Source: Streptomyces sp. NRRL B-24484
Lineage (GTDB): Bacteria > Actinomycetota > Actinomycetes > Streptomycetales > Streptomycetaceae
Direction of reading: 5' to 3'
DNA length: 64,000 nucleotides
NCBI RefSeq assembly: GCF_000717715.1
Contig: NZ_JOAI01000001.1
Coordinates: 62,001-126,000, forward strand
Every line of letters begins with the position of its first letter. Position 1 is the stretch's first letter. Below, piece after piece: positions 57,729-64,000 of this stretch. The notes below the pieces were generated by a model that saw nothing but the letters and a program-made list of their open reading frames with translations, ran no database searches and was not told where the DNA came from. The position numbers and the translations under genes were made by a program.

Positions 57729-58856
57729 GTGTTGAGCCTGACCGGACTGCCGCTGCGCGTCCTCGCCGTCCTCCTCGCCGTCGCCGCCTTCGCCGCGACC
57801 ATGTGGCTCTGGCCGAGGCTGGCCGGCCGCAGCTGGAAGGCCTGGCTCGGCCGGCTCGGCGCCTTCTTCGGCACCCAGCTCGCCGTGTTCGCGGCGATCG
57901 GCCTGATCGCCAACGCCTACTTCGGCTTCTACACCACCTGGGGCGACCTGCTCGGCACCGACGGCAAGCCGGGCACGGTCGTCGACCACGAGCCCGGCGG
58001 CCGCGCCGTGTCGGTGCTGGGGCAGCAGAAGATGTACTCCGCGCAGGGCTCCGCCGAGGACCGCTCCGGGACGATCGAGAAGGTCCGCATCCGCGGCGCC
58101 GCCTCCGGCCTCACCGGCACCCCCGCCTACGTCTACCTGCCGCCGCAGTACTTCCAGCCCGCCTACGCGCACAGCCGCTTCCCGATGGCGCTGGTGCTCT
58201 CCGGCTACCCCGGCTCGGCGGAGAAGCTGATCTCGCTGCTGGAGTACCCGGACTCCACGCTGAAGGCGATCCAGGCCGGCCAGCTGCCGCCCACCGTGCT
58301 GGTGATGATGCGGCCCACCCTGGGCGGCAACCGGGACACCGAGTGCATGGACATCCCCGGCGGCCCCCAGGTGGAGACCTTCTTCACCGAGGACCTCCCG
58401 CGGGCGATGGCCGGCACCTACCGCGTCCTGGACCGGCCCGAGGCGCGGGCCGCGGTCGGCGACTCCACCGGCGGCTACTGCGCCCTCAAGTTCGCGCTGC
58501 GCAAGCCCGACTCGTACCGCTCGGCGATCTCGCTCTCCGGCTACTACAGCGCCCCGACCGATCCGACCACCGGCGACCTCTTCGGAGGCAAGCCGCACCT
58601 GAAGCAGGAGAACGACCTGCTGTGGCGGCTGCGGACGCAGCCCGCCGCGCCGGTCTCGCTGCTGCTGGCCACCAGCTACGACGAGCACAACTACGGCGCC
58701 ACCCAGAAGATGGTCACCGCCTTCAAGGCGCCCACCCGGATGTCCACGATCACCCTGGACACCGGCGGCCACAACTTCCGGACCTGGACGCGGGAGATCC
58801 CGCCCGCGCTGGAGTGGCTCGGCCACCGGCTGGCCCCGCCCGCGCCCGCCGGCTGA
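57729..58856 (+). CDS. Membrane-anchored esterase-D/Ag85-like alpha/beta hydrolase
   Basis: 375 residues. Two N-terminal helices (about 8-30 and 42-65) anchor an extracytoplasmic esterase domain (about 100-370): FPMALVLSGYPGSAEKLISLLEYPDS, PGGPQVETFFTEDLPRAM, nucleophile Ser in AVGDSTGGYCALKFALRKPDSY, Asp in ATSYDEHNY and His in DTGGHNFRTW. Same fold as mycolyltransferase antigen 85 and S-formylglutathione hydrolase, common in streptomycetes. Apparently leaderless: GTG 6 nt after the -10-like TACGAT. Acyl substrate unknown. Confidence 0.9.
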   Translation: MLSLTGLPLRVLAVLLAVAAFAATMWLWPRLAGRSWKAWLGRLGAFFGTQLAVFAAIGLIANAYFGFYTTWGDLLGTDGKPGTVVDHEPGGRAVSVLGQQKMYSAQGSAEDRSGTIEKVRIRGAASGLTGTPAYVYLPPQYFQPAYAHSRFPMALVLSGYPGSAEKLISLLEYPDSTLKAIQAGQLPPTVLVMMRPTLGGNRDTECMDIPGGPQVETFFTEDLPRAMAGTYRVLDRPEARAAVGDSTGGYCALKFALRKPDSYRSAISLSGYYSAPTDPTTGDLFGGKPHLKQENDLLWRLRTQPAAPVSLLLATSYDEHNYGATQKMVTAFKAPTRMSTITLDTGGHNFRTWTREIPPALEWLGHRLAPPAPAG

Positions 58857-58910
58857 CGCACCGACGGCCCCGCCGGGACCGTTCCCCGGGGCCGAAGAAG
58901 ATCACACCGG

Positions 58911-58943
58911 GCTCATAGGCCGCTCTCATGGGGCTCTCAGCCT
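58911..58943 (+). promoter_or_regulatory. Three 11-bp direct repeats upstream of the GT39 gene
   Basis: GCTCATAGGCC (58911), GCTCTCATGGG (58922) and GCTCTCAGCCT (58933) start exactly 11 bp apart, the pattern bound by tandem dimers of OmpR/PhoP-type response regulators. They end 21 bp before the ATG. Confidence 0.65.
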
Positions 58944-58963
58944 GCGCCGCCAGCGTATCCCCC

Positions 58964-61222
58964 ATGACCACGACCAGTTCCGTACCTCCGACCAGCGAAC
59001 CGTGGCCCGAGGCCGCGAACTACCCGCCGCCGGCGCCCGCCGACCGGCGGGCCACGGTCGAACCGCTCTTCCCGCCGGCCGAGCTGCCGCCGCGCGGCCC
59101 CAAGGGGCCCGGGTCGTGGGCCGGCCGGCTGCGGACCCTGCCGGCCCGCGCCTGGCGCGGCCGCGCGGACGACCCGCGCTGGGTCCGGCCGGCGTTCCTG
59201 GCACTGCTCGCCGCGACCGCCGCCCTCTACTTCTGGAACCTGACCGCCTCCGGGTGGGCGAACTCCTTCTACTCGGCCGCCGTCCAGGCCGGCTCGCAGA
59301 GCTGGAAGGCCTTCTTCTACGGCTCCTCCGACGCGGCGAACTTCATCACCGTCGACAAGCCGCCGATGTCGCTGTGGCCGATGGCCCTCTCGGTGCGGCT
59401 GTTCGGCCTGAGCTCCGGCAGCATCCTCGCACCGCAGGTGCTGATGGCCGTGGCGACCGTCGCCACCGTGTACGCCACCGTGCGCCGTCGCTTCTCGCCG
59501 GTCGGCGGCCTGGTGGCCGGCGCCGCCCTGGCGCTCACCCCGGTCGCGGCCCTGATGTTCCGCTTCAACAACCCGGACGCGCTGCTGGTGCTGCTGCTCA
59601 CGCTGGCCGCGTACGGCGTCGTCCGGGCGACCGAGACGGCGAGCACCCGCTGGCTGGTGTTCGCCGGCGTGATGTTCGGCTTCGGCTTCCTCACCAAGAC
59701 CCTGCAGGCCTTCCTGGTGCTGCCGGCCTTCGCGCTGGTCTACCTGGTCACCGCCCCCACCGGCCTCGGCCGCCGGTTCCGGCAGCTGCTGTGGGCCGGC
59801 CTCGCCATGGTCGTCGCCGCCGGCTGGTGGGTCGCGATCGTGGAACTCGTCCCCGCCTCCGCCCGCCCCTACATCGGCGGCTCCCAGGACAACGACTTCC
59901 TCTCGGTGACCTTCGGCTACAACGGCTTCGGACGGATCACCGGCAACGAGACCGGCAGCGTCGGCGGCGGCGGCCGCGGCGGCGCCGGCGGCGGCATGTG
60001 GGGCGAGACCGGCATCACCCGGCTCTTCGACGGCGACATCGGCGGACAGATCGCCTGGCTGATGCCCGCCGCCCTGATCCTGCTGGTGGTCGGCCTCTGG
60101 GCGACCCGCCGCCACCCGCGCACCGACAGCGCCCGGGCCGCCTTCCTGGTCTGGGGCGGCTGGCTGGTCTGCACCGCGCTGACCTTCAGCTTCATGTCCG
60201 GCATCTTCCACCAGTACTACACGGTGGCCCTCGTCCCCGCGGTCGCCGCCCTCGTCGGCATGGGCACGGACGGCCTCTGGCGGGCCCGGCACCGGCTGCC
60301 GTACGCCGCCCTGCTCGGCGGCACCGTCGCCGTCACCGCGGTCTGGGCGTACGTGCTGCTCGGCCGCAGCGCCGACTTCCTGCCGTGGCTGCGCTGGGCC
60401 GTGCTGATCGGCGGCCTCGCCGCCGCGGTCGCCCTCCCGCTCGCCGGACGGCTCAGCGGGCCGCTCGGGGCACGACTGGCCACGGTCGCCGGGCTGGCGG
60501 CGCTGGCCGCGGCGCTCGGCGGGCCGACCGCCTACGCGGTGCAGACCGTCTCCACCGGGCACAGCGGCTCCATCGTCACGGCCGGCCCGCAGGTCCAGGG
60601 CGGCAACGGCTTCGGCGGACCCGGCGGCGGCCGGTTCCGGGCGGGCGGCGGCATGCCGGGCGGCACGGGGTTCCCCCCGGGCATGCAGGGCGGCCGGACC
60701 GGTCAGGGCCAGACGCAGGGACAGGGGCAGGGCTTCCCCGGGACGAACGGCCAGAACGGGTTCCCGGGCATGAACGGGCAGGGCTTCCCCGGCGCCGGGA
60801 CCGGCGGCGACGGCCGGACCGGGCGCGGCGCGGGTGGAGCCGGCGGCATGGGCGGACTGCTCAACGGCGCCCGGGTGAGCAGCGAGCTCTCCGCCCTGCT
60901 CAAGCAGGACGCCTCGCAGTACACCTGGGTCGCGGCCGCCGTCGGCTCGCAGAACCAGGCCAGCTACCAGCTCGCCACCGGTGAGCCGGTGATGGCCCTG
61001 GGCGGCTTCAACGGCACCGACCCGTCGCTGACCCTGGCCCGGTTCCAGGAGTACGTGAAGGAGGGCAAGGTGCACTGGTTCATCGGCGGCGGAGGCTTCG
61101 GGGGCGGAGGCGGCATGGGCGGCTCCTCCGAGTCCTCGCAGATCGCCACCTGGGTCTCGGAGAACTTCACCGCCAAGACCGTCGGCAGCACCACCGTCTA
61201 CGACCTGACGGCCCAGAAGTAG
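58964..61222 (+). CDS. GT39/ArnT-like membrane glycosyltransferase with Gly-rich linker and outer domain
   Basis: 752 residues from the ATG at 58964. After a Pro-rich cytoplasmic stretch (1-75) come about 11 transmembrane helices (80-540) of the PMT/ArnT family: ALYFWNLTASGWANSFYSAAVQAGSQSWKAFFYGSSDAANFITVDKPPMSLW, then RFNNPDALLVLLLTLAAYG. Residues about 550-640 are a low-complexity Gly/Gln/Pro region (GFPGMNGQGFPGAG), followed by a globular C-terminal domain (about 645-752; LLKQDASQYTWVAAAVGSQNQASYQLATGEPVMALGGFNG). Transfers a polyprenyl-phosphate sugar to an unknown acceptor outside the membrane. Confidence 0.92.
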   Translation: MTTTSSVPPTSEPWPEAANYPPPAPADRRATVEPLFPPAELPPRGPKGPGSWAGRLRTLPARAWRGRADDPRWVRPAFLALLAATAALYFWNLTASGWANSFYSAAVQAGSQSWKAFFYGSSDAANFITVDKPPMSLWPMALSVRLFGLSSGSILAPQVLMAVATVATVYATVRRRFSPVGGLVAGAALALTPVAALMFRFNNPDALLVLLLTLAAYGVVRATETASTRWLVFAGVMFGFGFLTKTLQAFLVLPAFALVYLVTAPTGLGRRFRQLLWAGLAMVVAAGWWVAIVELVPASARPYIGGSQDNDFLSVTFGYNGFGRITGNETGSVGGGGRGGAGGGMWGETGITRLFDGDIGGQIAWLMPAALILLVVGLWATRRHPRTDSARAAFLVWGGWLVCTALTFSFMSGIFHQYYTVALVPAVAALVGMGTDGLWRARHRLPYAALLGGTVAVTAVWAYVLLGRSADFLPWLRWAVLIGGLAAAVALPLAGRLSGPLGARLATVAGLAALAAALGGPTAYAVQTVSTGHSGSIVTAGPQVQGGNGFGGPGGGRFRAGGGMPGGTGFPPGMQGGRTGQGQTQGQGQGFPGTNGQNGFPGMNGQGFPGAGTGGDGRTGRGAGGAGGMGGLLNGARVSSELSALLKQDASQYTWVAAAVGSQNQASYQLATGEPVMALGGFNGTDPSLTLARFQEYVKEGKVHWFIGGGGFGGGGGMGGSSESSQIATWVSENFTAKTVGSTTVYDLTAQK

Positions 61223-61251
61223 GGCTGCCCGCACAGCAGAGGCCGACCTCA

Positions 61252-61323
61252 AGGGGCGCGGGGAACTGCGCGCAGCGGAAGGTACGGACTGTTACCTCCC
61301 GCCCGCGCAGCCCCCGCGCCCCT
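61252..61323. repeat. Streptomyces-type palindromic intergenic element
   Basis: Long imperfect inverted repeat: 12-bp outer stem (61252-61263 with 61312-61323), a small bulge and a 7-bp inner stem (61266-61272 with 61304-61310). It matches the dispersed AAGGGGCGCGGGGAACTGCGCG elements common in streptomycete intergenic DNA and may also terminate both convergent neighbours. Confidence 0.75.
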
Positions 61324-61367
61324 GGCTTTGCTCTGCCTGGGCCGTCAGGTGCGCCGTTCCCGGAGGG

Positions 61368-62111
61368 TCAGCTGCACTGGGCGAGCATGGTCTGCTTGTC
61401 GGCCGGGGTGACCGGCAGGTCGTACTTGAGGGCGACCTGGGCGAAGCGGACGACGTAGGCGCAGCGGATCCCGGCGTCGGCGGGGAGCCACTCGGAGGGG
61501 CCGGAGTCGCCCTTGGCGGAGTTCTGCGGGCCGTCGGCGGGGATCAGGTTGAGCGGGTCGTTGGCGATCCGGACCCGCTTGGCCTTGTCCCACTTCGCGG
61601 CGCCCATCTGCCAGTCGTAGGAGAGCGGCATCACGTGGTCGATCTGGATCCTCGTGGCCTGCGCCTTCGTCCACTGCACGTCCTTCCCGGTGTACGGGTC
61701 GTGGATGGTCATGGACGTGACGGTGCAGGCGGAGCCGTCCTTGTGCTGGACGGAGCGGCCGTCCCGGGCGAGCAGGTCGTTGCGGGTGTCGCAGTTGTTG
61801 TGGCCGAGGGCGGTGCCGTCGACGTTGTCCGTCCAGGCGGGGCCGAACTGGTCGCGGTCGTAGCCGGTCCGGGGCCCCGCCGCGGCGGTGCGGACCTTGC
61901 CGATCAGGTCGCGGCCGGCCTTGTGGTCGGCGGCGGAGGTGAGCGGGCCGAGGCCGGGCTTGGTGCCGTCCGGGTTCTGCAGCGGGCTGGTGCCGAGGGC
62001 GCCGGCCGGGGCGTGGTCCGCCGAGCTGCCGGGGGTGCCGGAGGTGCAGGCGGTGAGCAGGAGGGCGGGCAGCAGCAGGGCGGACAGGGCGGTGGCAGGA
62101 CGGGCGCGCAC
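61368..62111 (-). CDS. HNH (GmrSD/DUF1524-like) nuclease lipoprotein
   Basis: 247 residues from a GTG with GGGGGAG upstream. Lipobox LLLTAC (lipidated C22), Ala/Pro spacer, then the nuclease domain: YDRDQFGPAWTDNVDGTALGHNNCDTRNDLLARD, RIQIDHVMPLSYDWQMGAAKW (the DH catalytic pair of the beta-beta-alpha-metal fold) and NDPLNLIPADGPQNSAKGDSGPSEWLP with the Asn ligand. An exported, membrane-tethered DNase of a type frequent in Streptomyces; probably nutrient acquisition or competition. Confidence 0.92.
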   Translation of the reverse strand: MRARPATALSALLLPALLLTACTSGTPGSSADHAPAGALGTSPLQNPDGTKPGLGPLTSAADHKAGRDLIGKVRTAAAGPRTGYDRDQFGPAWTDNVDGTALGHNNCDTRNDLLARDGRSVQHKDGSACTVTSMTIHDPYTGKDVQWTKAQATRIQIDHVMPLSYDWQMGAAKWDKAKRVRIANDPLNLIPADGPQNSAKGDSGPSEWLPADAGIRCAYVVRFAQVALKYDLPVTPADKQTMLAQCS

Positions 62112-62207
62112 GGGTTCTCCCCCGACGGTGTGGCGGTGACGGCGCACCAGCAGAGCAGGGGCCGTCCCGCCCGGTCAAGCCGCGGGGTGGCGGCGGGGTG
62201 GCGGCGG

Positions 62208-63248
62208 TCAGCCGCCGATCGCGGACATCGGGCGGTCGGGGCGGACGAAGCCGGCCGAGTCGATGGCGTGGCCGGGGCCCTTGCGGGCGATGGTGGCGCG
62301 CCAGGCGGCCTCGATCCGGTCGTCGTCGGCGCCGCCACGCAGCAGGGCGCGCAGGTCGGACTCCTCGGTGGCGAAGAGGCAGTTGCGCAGTTGGCCGTCG
62401 GCGGTGAGCCGGACGCGGTCGCAGCCGCCGCAGAACGGCCGGGTGACGGAGGCGATGACGCCCACGACGGTGTCGGTGCCGGCGATCCGCCACTCCTCGG
62501 CGGGGGCGTTGCCGTGCCGGCCGACCGGGACGAGCTGCCAGCGGCCGCCGAGGTCGGTGAGGATCTCGTCGGCGGTGACCATGCGGGCGCGGTCCCAGGC
62601 GCCCTGGGCGTCGAGCGGCATGGATTCGATGAAGCGCATCCGGTAGCCGTGCTCGGCGGCGAACTCGACGAGGTCGCGCAGTTCGTCGTCGTTGACGCCG
62701 TGGACGGGGACGGCGTTGATCTTGACGGGGTCGAGGCCGGCGGTGCGGGCGGCGGCGAGTCCTTCGAGCACGTCGGTGAGCCGGTCGCGGCGGGTGATCT
62801 CGGCGTACCGCTCGGGGCGGAGGGTGTCCAGGGAGACGTTGACCCGGTGCAGGCCGGCGGCCTTCAGGTCGGCGGCGGTTCGGGCGAGGCCGATGCCGTT
62901 GGTGGTGAGCGAGAGCTCGGGGCCGCCGTCCGGGCCGTCGAGGGCGGTGAGGGCGGCGACCAGGCCGGGCAGGCCGCGGCGGAGCAGGGGTTCGCCGCCG
63001 GTGAGGCGCAGGCTGCGGATGCCGAGGCGGTGGACGGCGATCCGGGCGAGCCGGACGACCTCGTCGTCGGTGAGGAGTTCGGGGCGGGGCAGCCAGTTCA
63101 GGCCCTCGGCGGGCATGCAGTAGGTGCAGCGCAGGTTGCAGCGGTCGGTCAGCGAGATCCGCAGGTCGGTGTGGATCCGGCCGTAACGGTCGAGCAGGGG
63201 GCCGCCGGGGGGCTGCGCGGTGCCTGGAGCGGTGGAGCGGGGTGCCAT
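62208..63248 (-). CDS. moaA: GTP 3',8-cyclase, molybdenum cofactor synthesis
   Basis: 346 residues, radical SAM. N-terminal cluster motif SLTDRCNLRCTYCMP (CxxxCxxC), SAM motif GGEP, and the C-terminal cluster motif CGGCDRVRLTADGQLRNCLF. The chain ends RPMSAIGG, the C-terminal GG needed for MoaA activity. Converts GTP to 3',8-cyclo-H2GTP, the first step of molybdopterin synthesis. Divergent from a MobA/MocA-like gene, in agreement with cofactor function. The other moa genes are not in the window. Confidence 0.95.
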   Translation of the reverse strand: MAPRSTAPGTAQPPGGPLLDRYGRIHTDLRISLTDRCNLRCTYCMPAEGLNWLPRPELLTDDEVVRLARIAVHRLGIRSLRLTGGEPLLRRGLPGLVAALTALDGPDGGPELSLTTNGIGLARTAADLKAAGLHRVNVSLDTLRPERYAEITRRDRLTDVLEGLAAARTAGLDPVKINAVPVHGVNDDELRDLVEFAAEHGYRMRFIESMPLDAQGAWDRARMVTADEILTDLGGRWQLVPVGRHGNAPAEEWRIAGTDTVVGVIASVTRPFCGGCDRVRLTADGQLRNCLFATEESDLRALLRGGADDDRIEAAWRATIARKGPGHAIDSAGFVRPDRPMSAIGG

Positions 63249-63311
63249 GCGCCCAGTACAGGGCGCGGGCGGGGGTCGCGGCCAGCGGCGGAAGTTCCGG
63301 TGTCCGCCTCT

Positions 63312-63324
63312 GACCTGCGAGGTC
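63312..63324. promoter_or_regulatory. Inverted repeat GACCT-GCG-AGGTC between moaA and mocA-like genes
   Basis: Perfect 5-bp arms in the 131-bp divergent region, 64 bp from moaA and 56 bp from the other start. Candidate shared operator; no binding protein known to me. Confidence 0.45.
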
Positions 63325-63379
63325 GCCTTGTCGGATCGTCCAACTGCCGCTGCGGCGGCCGGGTCGGGAGACTGGGGGC

Positions 63380-63982
63380 ATGAGTGATCGGCGGATTCCG
63401 GCCCTGGTACTGGCGGCGGGCGGCGGGCGGCGGCTGGGCGGTCGGCCGAAGGCGCTGGTGGAGCACCGCGGGCGGCCGCTGCTGGAGCACGCGCTGGAGG
63501 TGGTGCGGGCGGGCGGCTGCGGGCCGGTGGTGGCGGTGCTGGGGGCGGCCCGGGACGAGGTGCGGGCGCGGGCGGAGACGGGCGGCTGCCTGCTGGTCGA
63601 CAACCCGGCGTGGGAGAGCGGGATGGGCTCCTCGCTGCGGGCGGGGCTGGCGGCGCTGCCGGCCGGTGCGCCGGCGGTGCTGGTGATGCTGGTGGACACC
63701 CCGGGGGTGACCCCGGAGGCGGTGCGGCGGCTGCTGGCGGCGCACCGGTCGGGCGGGCAGCTGGTGGCGGCGGCGTACGGCGGGCGGCGCGGGCATCCGG
63801 TGCTGATCGGGTCGCGGTACTTCGCGGAGGCGGCGGCCGGGGCCACCGGGGACGCGGGGGCGCGCGCACTGCTGGCCGCGCACGCCGGGGGGCTCCTCCT
63901 GGTGGAGTGCGGCGACGTCGCGGTGCCGGACGACCTGGACACCCCGGAGGACCTGGCCCGGTGGACGGCGTCCGCCGGCTGA
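63380..63982 (+). CDS. MocA-like molybdenum cofactor nucleotidyltransferase
   Basis: 200 residues, MobA-like NTP transferase fold: IPALVLAAGGGRRLGGRPKALVEHRGRPLLEHALEVV (nucleotide loop and Lys), VLVMLVDTPGVTPEAVRRLL (metal-binding Asp) and GGRRGHPVLIGSRYFAEA, the block that in MocA binds molybdopterin. The shorter GRRGHPVL form and absence of a GDM/guanine motif favour CTP transfer to Moco (MocA) over GTP (MobA), but this is inference. Complete at the right edge (stop at 63980-63982). Confidence 0.88.
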   Translation: MSDRRIPALVLAAGGGRRLGGRPKALVEHRGRPLLEHALEVVRAGGCGPVVAVLGAARDEVRARAETGGCLLVDNPAWESGMGSSLRAGLAALPAGAPAVLVMLVDTPGVTPEAVRRLLAAHRSGGQLVAAAYGGRRGHPVLIGSRYFAEAAAGATGDAGARALLAAHAGGLLLVECGDVAVPDDLDTPEDLARWTASAG

Positions 63983-64000
63983 ACCGGCTTGCGGCGAAGG

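Noticed and set aside
1..64000. Biosynthetic gene cluster, prophage, CRISPR or plasmid functions
   Set aside because: No PKS, NRPS, terpene or RiPP core enzymes, no phage structural genes, no repeats with regular spacers and no replication or conjugation genes are seen.

Overview
The window is about 72-73% G+C, with the near-saturated third-position GC, GTG starts and GGAGG-type ribosome binding sites of a streptomycete chromosome (Streptomyces or Kitasatospora; the genus cannot be settled from this alone). The mix of many secreted hydrolases, two sugar ABC operons, orphan enzymes and few core genes looks like a chromosomal arm or sub-arm. I see no tRNA, rRNA, CRISPR array, transposase or integrase. 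I count about 50 genes, two of them gene remnants and one cut by the left edge.

Layout. 1-2.4 kb: divergent operator-rich region, a cupin protein, a DUF4230 membrane protein, a GlsB/YeaQ-type protein and a gamma-class carbonic anhydrase-like protein. 2.4-3.7 kb: a GDSL hydrolase and a streptavidin homologue without a signal peptide. 3.8-8.6 kb: four leftward genes for exported proteins: two C-terminally membrane-anchored proteins, a papain-like cysteine protease and a large zinc metalloprotease with fibronectin III and ricin lectin domains. 9-15.9 kb: DUF4184 protein, DinB protein, RibD-like reductase, a collapsed lacI/glycosidase pair (deletion scar), HxlR regulator with divergent AlaA-like aminotransferase, Bcp peroxiredoxin and a Tat-exported purple acid phosphatase. 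16-27.5 kb: a glycan-utilisation locus: lipoprotein, two Lpl-type permeases, GH42 and GH95 leftward, GH3 rightward, with two LacI-type palindromes between the arms. 27.7-34.3 kb: ThuA-like, Dps, class IV aminotransferase, SLOG-like, thioredoxin-like 2Fe-2S ferredoxin, CBS protein, FAD dehydrogenase and a secreted GDSL hydrolase. 34.3-45 kb: orphan AbiEii-like nucleotidyltransferase, ExeM/NucH-type extracellular nuclease, RIO kinase, nickel/cobalt permease with a Nur-like box, a secreted amidotransferase-fold protein, a CocE-like protein lacking its nucleophile, an NDH-2-like oxidoreductase and an ECF41-type sigma factor. 46.3-55 kb: a second sugar ABC operon with GH1 and a divergent ROK regulator, then a secreted discoidin/beta-helix protein. 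55-64 kb: MMPL transporter, esterase, GT39 family membrane glycosyltransferase, secreted HNH nuclease lipoprotein, and divergent moaA and mocA-like genes.

How it works together. Both sugar transporters lack an ATPase, so they probably share the genome's common MsiK-type ATPase. GH95, GH42 and GH3 suggest stripping of fucosyl and galactosyl side chains and beta-linked glucose or xylose from plant glycans; GH1 suggests intracellular cleavage of imported beta-glucosides. Several unlinked exported-hydrolase genes (metalloprotease, ExeM nuclease, the amidotransferase-fold protein) carry the same near-palindrome (CTACGCGCGTAG and variants) upstream, which I regard as the most interesting unexplained signal: a candidate regulon of extracellular hydrolases. 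Other points worth attention are the cytosolic streptavidin homologue, the CocE protein with Gly in place of Ser, the lacI/GH deletion scar, and 11-bp direct repeats before the GT39 gene.
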